A DNA stretch of 64,000 bases from Streptomyces kaniharaensis (GTDB lineage: Bacteria; Actinomycetota; Actinomycetes; Streptomycetales; Streptomycetaceae). Within the stretch, counting starts at the first letter, position 1. Each line of letters starts with the position of its first letter. The notes under the pieces are model-generated. The model saw nothing but the letters and a program-made list of their open reading frames with translations. It was not told the origin of the DNA and searched no databases. This document shows, one piece after another, positions 7,175 to 14,834 of this stretch. The stretch is from positions 1-64,000 of the forward strand of contig NZ_WBOF01000005.1 in assembly GCF_009569385.1 (NCBI RefSeq), given 5' to 3'. The position numbers were made by a program, and so were the translations under genes.

Positions 7175-8344
7175 ATGCCCAGCACCACCACACCGACCGC
7201 CGGCCCCGCCCACCCGGGCGGCGCGCCGCTGCGCCCCGCTCCGGTCGGGCTGCGCCCGCCGGCCGAGATGACCGCCGAGGAGCTCACGGCCGAGATCGAC
7301 GCTCTGACGGCCCACCAGTACGCCCCTGCCCTCCGCCACCACCCGGACTCCAACCTCCAGATCATGTTCGAGATCGCGCCGCGCCGCGCCGCCCTCACCG
7401 CGGAACGCACGAGGCGCCAGCGGGACCAGGCTGAGGCCGAGAAGGCGCAGCAGCGGGCGCGGGAGCAGCAGGCCCGGCGGGAGCGCACCGGATTCGGCGC
7501 GCGGGACGCCGACGGCCGGTACCCGGTGTTGGTCGACGGCGTGCGGCGCGGGACCGTGTGGCGGTCGGGGCGTTCGTGGTGGTGCGCGCTGGACGGCGAG
7601 GAGGGCTTTCCGGACGACACCGGGACGCGGTGGGAGGCTGCGGACCGGCTGGTGGTCCTGCTGGACGTGCGGGCGGCCGCAGTGCGGGACGAGGAGGAGC
7701 GCGCGGTCGCGCCGGCCGGGTGGGTGCCCGGCGGGGACTGGCGGGGGCTGGAGCGTCTGGACGTGGTGCGGATCCCGGGCGGTCGGTCCGGTCCGGCGTG
7801 GGGGCGGCCGTGGCGGATGACGGGACGCGAGGAGCACCGCGGCGGCCGTGTCTCGTTCCGGTTCGAGCCGGCCGACGCCGATGAGCCGTCCCGCGGTGTG
7901 GTGTTGTTCGGGGAGAACCTGGAGCGGTTCGTCCGGCCGACCCCGGAGGCGGCGGCCGCGCTGGCCCCGGCCCCCTTCCGGCTGGCCCACCCCGAGGAGT
8001 TCGCGCAGCGCCGGCTGCTGGACGTCATGGACGAGCTGGCCAGCCTGTCACGGGTGCCGGGCGCCGAGGAGGCAGCTGGCGAGGCGATCGGGCTGCTGTC
8101 GGGGGTGGAGGAGGGGAGGAGCGCCGACCCGGAGGCGGACATGCGGCGGATCGCGGAGCTGGCCGGCGAACTGTGCCGGATCGTCGGTGACCCCGGGGCG
8201 CAGGACTGGCGCAGCCAGCAGTACCACCACCGCGTGGCCGACGACGCGCAGCGCAGGGCGCAGCGGGCGGCCGAGCGGTTCGCGCAGGGGGGCGGTGCTT
8301 TGAGCGACGCGTACCGGGAGGTGTTGGCACACTCGCTTTCGTGA
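7175..8344 (+). CDS. Coiled-coil protein, 389 residues, unknown function
   Basis: ATG 7175 after ACGGAGGCAAGC is chosen; the frame opens at 7091 without a Shine-Dalgarno. Residues about 30-65 are helical, 65-105 form a charged coiled coil (ERTRRQRDQAEAEKAQQRAR), 110-190 and 200-265 are two beta-rich segments with GTVWRSGRSWWCAL and WGRPWRMTGREEH, and the C-terminal 100 residues are helical. No named family. Its stop codon lies inside the spacer of PHE-8, so the regulatory element has been accommodated within the coding end. Confidence 0.7.
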   Translation: MPSTTTPTAGPAHPGGAPLRPAPVGLRPPAEMTAEELTAEIDALTAHQYAPALRHHPDSNLQIMFEIAPRRAALTAERTRRQRDQAEAEKAQQRAREQQARRERTGFGARDADGRYPVLVDGVRRGTVWRSGRSWWCALDGEEGFPDDTGTRWEAADRLVVLLDVRAAAVRDEEERAVAPAGWVPGGDWRGLERLDVVRIPGGRSGPAWGRPWRMTGREEHRGGRVSFRFEPADADEPSRGVVLFGENLERFVRPTPEAAAALAPAPFRLAHPEEFAQRRLLDVMDELASLSRVPGAEEAAGEAIGLLSGVEEGRSADPEADMRRIAELAGELCRIVGDPGAQDWRSQQYHHRVADDAQRRAQRAAERFAQGGGALSDAYREVLAHSLS

Positions 8345-8400
8345 CTTGTTCCTGGTATTATTTCTCTCGAAGCCGGGTGGCTCCCGGTCGCCATCGAATC
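8333..8400 (+). promoter_or_regulatory. PHE-8, overlapping the upstream stop codon
   Basis: -10 TATTAT (8356-8361), weak -35 (8333-8338), hairpin CCGGGTGGCTCCCGG and tail CATCGAATC. The upstream gene ends at 8344 within the spacer, and the distance from the -10 to the hairpin is about two bases shorter than in other copies. Confidence 0.8.
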
Positions 8401-8420
8401 ATTTGAGAACGGAGTTCCCC

Positions 8421-9059
8421 ATGAGCTACCGCATGTTCACCGTGGACGAGCCGAGCGAGGCCGACGAGGCCGCCGTCACGGCCGCCCACGACCGGGTCCG
8501 CGCAGCGGCCAACCCGATGACCGTCCCCGCCGGGCCCGAGCGCCAGGCCGCCCAGCGCGAATGGGACGCCGCCTGGCGCGCCCTGGACTTCGCCGACGTC
8601 TCCTACTTCGGCATGAGCGACGGCCAGATGCGCGCGACGCGATCGGCCATGGGGAACCTGGGCATGCTCACCCTCCAGGAGGCCCCCGCCTGGCCCATCC
8701 TCCCGACCCTCCCCCGGGCCAGCCGGTTCGTCCGGACGGTGCGCTGGTTGCTGGGCTACGGCAAGGAGACCGCCGCCGAACAGCTCGACGCCGAGACCTT
8801 CGAGACCGCCTGGGCCGAGGCCGCGTGGCGGGCCGTGACCGAACACGAGGCGCAGCCGGTCACCGGCGTCCCGCTCCACAAGCTGTCCGGCCAGGACGGG
8901 TGGTGGGTCACCCCCGCCCAGATCGGGGCGGCGCTGTCCGCCTACGACGCCGCCAGCGACCAGGACCGGCAGAAGTTCGGCGGCACGCTCCCCTGGTTCG
9001 GCCGCTGGATCGGCTGGCTGCGCACGGCGCAGCACCGGGGCGGCTTCCGCGTCCAGTGA
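8421..9059 (+). CDS. Hypothetical protein, 212 residues
   Basis: ATG 8421 after AACGGAGTTCCCC. Mostly helical: MFTVDEPSEADEAAVTAAHDR, then a helix ending FADVSYFGMSDGQMRA, a hydrophobic helix (RFVRTVRWLLGYGKE) and a C-terminal domain LSGQDGWWVTPAQIGAALSAY. The WWVTPAQI..AL segment resembles a small helical domain seen in other actinomycete plasmid proteins, but no function is known. Followed by a strong hairpin. Confidence 0.7.
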   Translation: MSYRMFTVDEPSEADEAAVTAAHDRVRAAANPMTVPAGPERQAAQREWDAAWRALDFADVSYFGMSDGQMRATRSAMGNLGMLTLQEAPAWPILPTLPRASRFVRTVRWLLGYGKETAAEQLDAETFETAWAEAAWRAVTEHEAQPVTGVPLHKLSGQDGWWVTPAQIGAALSAYDAASDQDRQKFGGTLPWFGRWIGWLRTAQHRGGFRVQ

Positions 9060-9067
9060 CCGGCCCG

Positions 9068-9100
9068 GGCCGGGCGGCGCACAGTACGGGCCGCCCGGCC
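9068..9100 (+). terminator. Intergenic hairpin, probable terminator
   Basis: Perfect 11-bp stem GGCCGGGCGGC/GCCGCCCGGCC with an 11-base loop, between the stop at 9059 and the hairpin-only element at 9131. Confidence 0.6.
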
Positions 9101-9130
9101 GCACCCCGGCACCCCTCATGTCCACCACCC

Positions 9131-9161
9131 AGGCCGGGTGGCTCCCGGCCGACATCGAACC
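9131..9161 (+). promoter_or_regulatory. PHE-9, hairpin-only copy without promoter
   Basis: Hairpin CCGGGTGGCTCCCGG and CATCGAACC match consensus exactly, but the preceding bases (CATGTCCACCACCCAGG) lack the TATAGT and GTGCATGC parts. The leader part has therefore been kept where the promoter part was lost or never present. Confidence 0.8.
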
Positions 9162-9180
9162 ACCCGAGAAGGGCACCACC

Positions 9181-9684
9181 ATGACCACCAACACCCGCGC
9201 CGCCGAGCCCGGCCCGTCCGCCTACCTCGCCGCCAGTCTCGCGCCGACGCCGCGCAACATCGCAAGCGCCGCCGAGGCGATCGCCAAGATCACCGCCACG
9301 GGGTGGGAGCCGCTGAGCGGCTACCCGGGGTCCGACGTGCTCTGGCGGGTGCGGTGCCTGCTGTGCGGGTGGGAGGGCGACCGGTTCTTCTCCCACCTGC
9401 GCCGCGGCAGGCCGGTCTTCCGGCACCCCGGGTGCCTGCCCGCCGACCAGCGCGCCGAGAAGCTGGCCGAAATCACACAGCGGCTCAAGCCGTCCTGCAC
9501 CTGCGTGTTCGCACACCCGCTCACCCGCGAGGACGCGCGCCAGGTCCTGGACGCGCTGGCCGAGGCCCGACGGTTGGGCGACGGGCCCGGACTGCTGATC
9601 TGCCTGGCCCGCCTGCTGGGGCCGTGCCCGGCCGCCGCCGCCCGCTCCCAGGCCGTCCAGGCCGCGCAGACCCTGGAGAGCTGA
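9181..9684 (+). CDS. Zinc-finger-like protein, 167 residues
   Basis: ATG 9181 after GAAGGGCACCACC. N-terminal helix (IASAAEAIAKITATGWEPL) leads into VRCLLCGWEGDRFFSHLRRG and then FRHPGCLP, giving a C-x2-C...H-x3-C set that plausibly binds zinc. The C-terminal half is helical, with AHPLTREDARQVLDALAEARR. It looks like a nucleic-acid-binding protein of the accessory type but has no named family. It is the only gene directly behind the promoterless leader PHE-9. Confidence 0.7.
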   Translation: MTTNTRAAEPGPSAYLAASLAPTPRNIASAAEAIAKITATGWEPLSGYPGSDVLWRVRCLLCGWEGDRFFSHLRRGRPVFRHPGCLPADQRAEKLAEITQRLKPSCTCVFAHPLTREDARQVLDALAEARRLGDGPGLLICLARLLGPCPAAAARSQAVQAAQTLES

Positions 9685-9798
9685 CCGCCGCCGGGCGGGA
9701 CGGCGCCCTATGCCGTCCCGCCCGGCCCCGCCGCCCACAACCCCACCCGGGTCCGGCCGCGCTGCGGCCGGACCCGGACGAGAGAAGAACGGGCCACC

Positions 9799-10854
9799 AT
9801 GCACAACCCCAACCGGACGAATGTGGCACTGCGCGAGACCTTCGCCGACTTCGGCCGGGCCGTGGCGGCCGCGCTCAACGCGACACCCGACGACGACGGA
9901 CCCGGCTGGACCCATGAAGCCGAGTTCTACGCCTCAGGGTCGGTACGCCTGAAGCACCCGGCCGGATGGCGCCTGCGTATCTGGCGGCCGCGATCCACCG
10001 GCCACATGAGCCACCGGCTGACCGTCACCGGTTGCACCCCGGAAGGCTGGTGGGGCGACAGCAAGGACGAGATCACCGTGGCGTCCAACCGGCCGGCCCC
10101 GGCCGTCGCCGCCGAGATCCGCCGCCGCCTGCTGCCCGGGCACCGCGCGACGATGCGCCAGGCCCTGGCCGACCGCGCCCAGGAGGAGCGCTACGCGCGG
10201 GCGCGTCAGGCCGCCATGGCCCGTCTGCGGCAGGCACTCCCCGCCCTGGAGCCGTACGGCCACGACCAGGACGGCAGCTCCGGTTCGTTCTACGCCGGCC
10301 AGGCGATCGGCCGCTTCCCCGCCCACGCTTCCGGCACGGTGCGGATCAACCACCACGGCGGTTCCGTCCAGCTCGACCTCCACTCGGTCCCGCTGGAACG
10401 CGCGGTCCGCATCCTCTCCGTGCTGGACGCCGCCCACCAGCCGCTCAGCGGCACGTTGATGCCCCGGGCCCTGCCCCGCAGCGCGCCGGAACTCACCGCG
10501 CCGGCGCGCATCGTTCCCGGCGAAGTCGTCGCCGCGCAGCCCCCGGCCCCGGACGGCGCGAGCGCCGCCGCGCCCCAAGCCGCACCGCCGGCCCGGCCCC
10601 GCCCCGAGGCGCAGCGGGAGGAGCCGGCCATTCGGGTGTCGTGTACGGCGGCCGCCCGCCCGGAGCTCCAGGAGCAGCCCGAGGTCCTGCCCGCGGAGCC
10701 ACCGGGCGCGGAGGCGGCGCGGGAGCGGCTCGGCCGGGCCCTGGAGGCTGCGGCCGCGGCGGCGGCCGAAGTGCGCGAAGCGGCGGCGCAGTTCCGGGCG
10801 TTGGGCTTGTCCGAGGTGCACAGCGGGCACCCGCGCGACCCGGCCGCGCCATAG
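9799..10854 (+). CDS. Hypothetical two-domain protein, 351 residues
   Basis: ATG 9799, with AGAGAAGAACGGGCC upstream. Residues 1-125 form an alpha/beta domain with WTHEAEFYASGSVRLKHPAG and WRLRIWRPRSTG; residues 135-225 form a second with SGSFYAGQAIGRFPAHASG and IRINHHGG-like strands ending VPLERAVRILSVLDAAHQP. The last 110 residues are Pro/Ala-rich and then a helix of the form LGRALEAAAAAAAEVREAAA. No known domain. Likely co-transcribed with 9181. Confidence 0.7.
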   Translation: MHNPNRTNVALRETFADFGRAVAAALNATPDDDGPGWTHEAEFYASGSVRLKHPAGWRLRIWRPRSTGHMSHRLTVTGCTPEGWWGDSKDEITVASNRPAPAVAAEIRRRLLPGHRATMRQALADRAQEERYARARQAAMARLRQALPALEPYGHDQDGSSGSFYAGQAIGRFPAHASGTVRINHHGGSVQLDLHSVPLERAVRILSVLDAAHQPLSGTLMPRALPRSAPELTAPARIVPGEVVAAQPPAPDGASAAAPQAAPPARPRPEAQREEPAIRVSCTAAARPELQEQPEVLPAEPPGAEAARERLGRALEAAAAAAAEVREAAAQFRALGLSEVHSGHPRDPAAP

Positions 10855-10918
10855 GTCCGCCGTCCGTCGCCGCCGGCCCCGACCGGAGCCTTCCGTTCGG
10901 TTCGGGGCGGTGCACCAC

Positions 10919-10988
10919 TTGCTTTCGTGCATGCTTCACGGTATTGTTTCTCTTGCCAGGCCGGGTGGCTCCCGGACGGCATCGAACC
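10919..10988 (+). promoter_or_regulatory. PHE-10
   Basis: -35 TTGCTT (10919-10924), spacer TCGTGCATGCTTCACGG, -10 TATTGT (10942-10947), hairpin CCGGGTGGCTCCCGG, tail CATCGAACC. Confidence 0.92.
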
Positions 10989-11011
10989 TCGAACGGAAGG
11001 ACGGACTCACC

Positions 11012-11837
11012 ATGTCGCTCACCAGGCAGGACTCCGAGCTGCACCTCCAGGCCGCCACGCTGGCCGCCTTGGACCGCCCCCTGACGCGGGATGAGGAGGA
11101 TTTGGTCCTGGACCACTGGCAGGAGTCGTCCACCGTGACGAACCGGCTGGACGGGGCGTTCTTCACGCCCATGGGGCTGGCGCGCGACATGGCGTTCGAG
11201 GTGGTCGGCGACCGGGTGATCGACCTGTGCGCGGGGATCGGGCGGCTCGCCGCCCACTGCGTGGACTCCTGGGGCATGCGGTCGGACGGCCACCTGGGCG
11301 CCCGAGAGCTGGTGTGCGTGGAGCGCAACCCGGAGTACGTCGAGGTGGGCCGCAAGGTGGTGCCGGAGGCCACGTGGATCTGTGCGGACATCTTCGACCT
11401 GCCGGAGGACCTGGGCCGGTTCGACACCGTGATCTGCAACCCCCCGTACGGGAACGTTGAGCGCTCCGGCGACGGGCCCGGCTACCGGGGCCGCCGGTTC
11501 GAGTACCACGCCCTTGCGGTCGCCTCCCGGCTTGCGCCGCGCGGCGTCTTCCTGATCCCGCAGGAGAGCGCCCCGTTCCAGATCAGCGGCAAGCGGCTCC
11601 CCCGGTACGAGCGCAGCGCCGACTACGAGCGGTTCGAGCAGCAGACCGCCATCCGCCTCGAACCCAGCACCGGCATCGACACCTCGCAGTACCTGCGCGA
11701 GTGGCACGGGGTCGCGCCGAGGACGGAGGTCGCGGTGTGCGACTTCACGGCCGCGGCGCAGCCCGCCCCCGAGCCCGCACGCGATCGCTGCCCCGCGCAA
11801 CAAGAGCTGGCCGACCGCCGAGGACGCCCTGTTCTGA
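11012..11837 (+). CDS. N6-adenine-type DNA methyltransferase-like protein, probable frameshift near the 3' end
   Basis: ATG 11012 behind GGAAGGACGGACTCACC. Rossmann methyltransferase: FFTPMGLARDMAFEV, VIDLCAGIGRLA (about 69-80, SAM-binding) and catalytic N143PPYGN. It probably methylates adenine in DNA, perhaps for self-protection. The frame stays open to 12346, through non-coding sequence and the next gene, but from about 11785 the Pro/Arg-rich translation and codon bias look wrong; one frame over, sequence reads PRNKSWPTAEDALF then stops at 11837. I take that as the true end, implying one extra base near 11775-11790 (real mutation or sequence error). If none, the product would be a 444-residue fusion. 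Confidence 0.75.
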
Positions 11838-11977
11838 CCCGCCCCCGGCGGGGCGCGCACCGCGCCCCGCCGCCCGCGGGCACCCCTCGGCGACCCGGCC
11901 GAACGACACTCCCCAGGCGGGGCACCCGCACCCGCCCGCCGTCCAGCAGCACCCCATCCCACACTGGAGCAGCCGTC

Positions 11978-12346
11978 ATGAACACCGCCACAGCCCCGGT
12001 CGCCGCCCTCGCCGTCGGCACCGTCCTGTACTGCAAGCGCGTCAAGCAGGCGGAGGTGCTGGGCACCGGCAAGGCGATCGTCCTGGGGAGGCTCGGGGCC
12101 GACGAGTTCGCCCCGTACATCGTGTGGTTCTACACCGAGGGCCCCGCGGTCCAGGGCGACGACTCCACGGTTTCGCTGGCGTTCCCGCGCGAGGTCGAAC
12201 GCACCGTCGGCAGGTTCGAGGACTTCTCGCTCACGACGCTGCGGGCCATCGCAAAGGGGTCGGAGGACTTCTCCGGGGCGGTCGAGGTATGGCGCATCGC
12301 CCGCGCCGAGCTGCGCCGGCGGGCCGAGCACCGCGCGGCCCGCTAG
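11978..12346 (+). CDS. Hypothetical protein, 122 residues
   Basis: ATG 11978 after CTGGAGCAGCCGTC. It lies in the same frame as the 5' part of the methyltransferase but has its own ribosome binding site and normal composition. Sequence features are a beta N-terminus (AVGTVLYCKRVKQAEVLG), an acidic middle and a helix (FSLTTLRAIAKGSEDF). No known family. Probably the second gene of the PHE-10 unit. Confidence 0.68.
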   Translation: MNTATAPVAALAVGTVLYCKRVKQAEVLGTGKAIVLGRLGADEFAPYIVWFYTEGPAVQGDDSTVSLAFPREVERTVGRFEDFSLTTLRAIAKGSEDFSGAVEVWRIARAELRRRAEHRAAR

Positions 12347-12349
12347 CAG

Positions 12350-12393
12350 GGCCCGCTGCGCCCCGGCAGTGCATCGCAGGGGCGCAGCGGGCC
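12350..12393 (+). terminator. Strong intergenic hairpin, probable terminator
   Basis: Perfect 15-bp stem GGCCCGCTGCGCCCC/GGGGCGCAGCGGGCC with a 14-base loop, starting four bases after the stop at 12346. Confidence 0.75.
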
Positions 12394-12458
12394 GCGCCTG
12401 CCGGGTCCACCGGCCTGCCGGTCCGGCGGACCCGGCAGGCGCTCGGGGTGGCCCCACC

Positions 12459-12529
12459 TTGCATTTGTGCATTGTTTTGGGTATTATTCCTTTCGTTAGC
12501 CCGGCGGCTTCCGGGCTTCCCGTCGGACC
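12459..12529 (+). promoter_or_regulatory. PHE-11
   Basis: -35 TTGCAT (12459-12464), spacer TTGTGCATTGTTTTGGG, -10 TATTAT (12482-12487), hairpin stem GCCCGG/CCGGGC with loop CGGCTT, tail CGTCGGACC. A diverged copy with a different but paired stem. Confidence 0.82.
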
Positions 12530-12545
12530 ATGCAGAGGAGTCGTC

Positions 12546-13343
12546 ATGGGCGTGCTGAAGCTGGACACCGGAGAGATCGTCGGATACCGGGTGAACGGGA
12601 AGGTCTACCCGATCACGATGGCCAACGCCCAGCGGGCGATCGCGGTGATGAACTGCATCCGGAAGTACGGCGGACCGACGGAGAGCAACTTCACCGCCTA
12701 CGAGCTGGAGAAGTTCTGCGAGGAATCGGGACTCCCGCTGTTCGAGCGGCACACCCGGTGGATCATCAGGGGGATCTACTTCTACGCGGTGACGCAGCGC
12801 GCGGACGCGGTGGCCAACGCGGAGACGGTGTCCCTCCAGGACGCCCCCCGGCCCACGGTGAAGCGGCCCGCCGGTAAGGCGTACGACGCCCTGATGTCGG
12901 CGAAGACCGCGTACGAGGGCACCCGGTCGATCGCCGAGGATGCACACCTGGCCGCCCGCCGGGGCCGGGGGTCGCTGGAGCGCGCCGGCCGCGCGATTGG
13001 CGCCGAGCGGGCCGAAGAGGTCATGGAGGGCCTGCTGGAGTACGTCCGCCTGGCCGTCGAGGCCGCCGAGGCGGCGAAGGCCCGGTTCATCGACGCCTGC
13101 AACCGGCTGGACGAGACGTACGCGGCCGCAGGACGGTTGAAGATCCACGACGAGTCCCGCCTGGCCGACCGCACCATGAGCCTGGCCATGGAGGTCGAGG
13201 ACCGTGCACTGGCGGCGCGCGACGCGCTGTACGCGGCGCAGGCCGCCGAACAGAAGCTACGGGGGGCGGCCGAGCGGTGGGCCGCCTACCAGCTGCGCAA
13301 GCTCCGGGCCGGCCAGCCGGCGCGCGGAGCGGAATCGGCATGA
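12546..13343 (+). CDS. Hypothetical helical protein, 265 residues
   Basis: ATG 12546 after AGAGGAGTCGTC. It starts with a small beta/alpha domain (LDTGEIVGYRVNGKVYPI, then ESNFTAYELEKFCEESGLPL), then has a long helical C-terminal half: two antiparallel coiled-coil helices with AYDALMSAKTAYEGTRSIAE and VRLAVEAAEAAKARFIDACN. It could be a structural or DNA-bridging protein; nothing catalytic is seen. Single-gene unit behind PHE-11. Confidence 0.7.
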   Translation: MGVLKLDTGEIVGYRVNGKVYPITMANAQRAIAVMNCIRKYGGPTESNFTAYELEKFCEESGLPLFERHTRWIIRGIYFYAVTQRADAVANAETVSLQDAPRPTVKRPAGKAYDALMSAKTAYEGTRSIAEDAHLAARRGRGSLERAGRAIGAERAEEVMEGLLEYVRLAVEAAEAAKARFIDACNRLDETYAAAGRLKIHDESRLADRTMSLAMEVEDRALAARDALYAAQAAEQKLRGAAERWAAYQLRKLRAGQPARGAESA

Positions 13344-13394
13344 CGCGAGGTGGCGACACCCCGGCCGGCCCGCGCACGGCAGGGTGTCGCCACC

Positions 13395-13464
13395 CCCAAA
13401 TCATGTATGCTTTGCGGTATTCTTTCTTTTGTCAGGCCGGGTGGCTACCGGCTTGCGTCGAACC
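13395..13464 (+). promoter_or_regulatory. PHE-12
   Basis: -10 TATTCT (13418-13423), spacer TCATGTATGCTTTGCGG, poor -35 (CCCAAA), hairpin CCGGGTGGCTACCGG and tail CGTCGAACC. Confidence 0.88.
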
Positions 13465-13485
13465 CGTGAGACGAGAGGAACCCCC

Positions 13486-13836
13486 ATGCTCGGCACGCTT
13501 TCAGGCCTCGTGCAGACCACCCAGGCAAAGCCCCCGTTCGCCTTCGCCAGCGCCCGCTACGCCCCGGAATTCCTGACAGCGAGCCTGGGCCCGGCCGGGT
13601 GCCACGCGGTCTACGCGGTGACGGACGAGGGCCGCGTGATCGGCCGCCTACTCTGGGGCGGCTTCGACGACGGCGAGGTGTGGTGGGTCGGCGTCGACAA
13701 GGACCGGCGCCGCGAGGGCATCGCGACCGCGCTGTGGCGGCTGGCCGAGCTCAAGGCGCTTCACTGCGGCTGGACGCGGCCGGAGCACAGCGACACGCGC
13801 ATGCCCGACGGCGAAGCGTGGATCGCCTCCCTGTAG
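13486..13836 (+). CDS. GNAT-family N-acetyltransferase
   Basis: 116 residues, ATG 13486 after GAGAGGAACCCCC. The core VIGRLLWGGFDDGEVWW followed by VGVDKDRRREGIATALWRLA is a GNAT strand 4 / motif A, with RRREGIA as the acetyl-CoA pyrophosphate loop. Such enzymes move an acetyl group from acetyl-CoA to an amine; the substrate cannot be told. It is short for the family and lacks much of the N-terminal region. First gene behind PHE-12, apparently with 13921. Confidence 0.82.
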   Translation: MLGTLSGLVQTTQAKPPFAFASARYAPEFLTASLGPAGCHAVYAVTDEGRVIGRLLWGGFDDGEVWWVGVDKDRRREGIATALWRLAELKALHCGWTRPEHSDTRMPDGEAWIASL

Positions 13837-13920
13837 CCCCGATGGGGCGGCCGTCCGACAGGCGGCCGCCCCGCCCCCTCCGCGCCAACAACCCGCCCCC
13901 GCCCCGTCCAGGAGTTCCCC

Positions 13921-14562
13921 ATGCAGCGATCCCGCCACTACGGCACGCACGTCCTGACCGCACGAACCTTTGCCCCGAGCGGCTACGAGCCGGCAGCGTT
14001 CAAGGAGACGGTCATTTCCGAACGCCACGACGTCGGCTACCTCACCGCCTGGGAGGCCGACCTGATGATCGGTCGCGCCGCCGCCAAGAGCCGGCCGATC
14101 AACGTCCTGGAGCAGGGCGCGCTCAGCATCGGCAACCGCGCCCGGGACGGCCGGAGACTGCGGGGGTACGCGCGGACGCTTGAGCTGGTGGTACACCCGA
14201 AGAAGCTCACGCCCCGCCAGCACGAAGACCTGCTGGTGCTCGCCGAACTGGAACACCGGGCCCGGGTCATCCGGGACCAGAAGGGCTTCATCGCGGCGAT
14301 CGACATCGGGTTTCACCGCATCGCCCGTACACAGGCGTCGATCCTGCTGGACCGGGGCTGGCTGGCGATGATTCCGCACACCGACCAGGTGTGGATCTCC
14401 GCCGCCGGCCGCATGGCACTCGCGTACCGCTGGCACACGGAGCAGGGGCTCCACTGGCGCGTACTCAAGGGCCTATACCTGGACGCCGCACTCACTGCCG
14501 CCGCCACCGCAACCGCCCGCACGGCGCAGCGGGCCGAGGAGATCCGCGGCAAGCAGGGCTGA
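13921..14562 (+). CDS. Possible winged-helix protein, 213 residues
   Basis: ATG 13921 after CAGGAGTTCCCC. The C-terminal half reads LTPRQHEDLLVLAELEHRAR, IDIGFHRIARTQASILLDRG, then a wing-like WLAMIPHTDQVWISAAGRMA. Helices with a turn followed by a hydrophobic beta hairpin suggest a winged helix-turn-helix, but no named family. The N-terminal part has VISERHDVGYLTAWEADLMI. It could be a regulator of this region, which is inference only. Confidence 0.65.
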   Translation: MQRSRHYGTHVLTARTFAPSGYEPAAFKETVISERHDVGYLTAWEADLMIGRAAAKSRPINVLEQGALSIGNRARDGRRLRGYARTLELVVHPKKLTPRQHEDLLVLAELEHRARVIRDQKGFIAAIDIGFHRIARTQASILLDRGWLAMIPHTDQVWISAAGRMALAYRWHTEQGLHWRVLKGLYLDAALTAAATATARTAQRAEEIRGKQG

Positions 14563-14740
14563 AGCCCGCGGCGGAGCGCACCGCCACCCCGGCCGCCCCG
14601 ACGGCATGGGAGGGCCCGGCGCCCGGGTCGGTGTCGGCGCGGGCGGTACCCGGTTCGCCGGGCACCTTCCGGCCGCGCCCGTGGTGGGTGGTGGCGGGCG
14701 CAGGGTGCGGCGCGTGGCGTGCGGGCTCAGGGGCAAGGAC

Positions 14741-14809
14741 TTTCAATCGTGCTATCTCTGAGGTATTATTTCTCTCGCAAGCCCGGGTGGCTACCGGGTG
14801 CGATCGAAC
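14741..14809 (+). promoter_or_regulatory. PHE-13
   Basis: -35 TTTCAA (14741-14746), spacer TCGTGCTATCTCTGAGG, -10 TATTAT (14764-14769), hairpin CCCGGGTGGCTACCGGG, tail GATCGAAC. Confidence 0.88.
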
Positions 14810-14834
14810 TGTGAACCGGAGGGAACTCACGACC

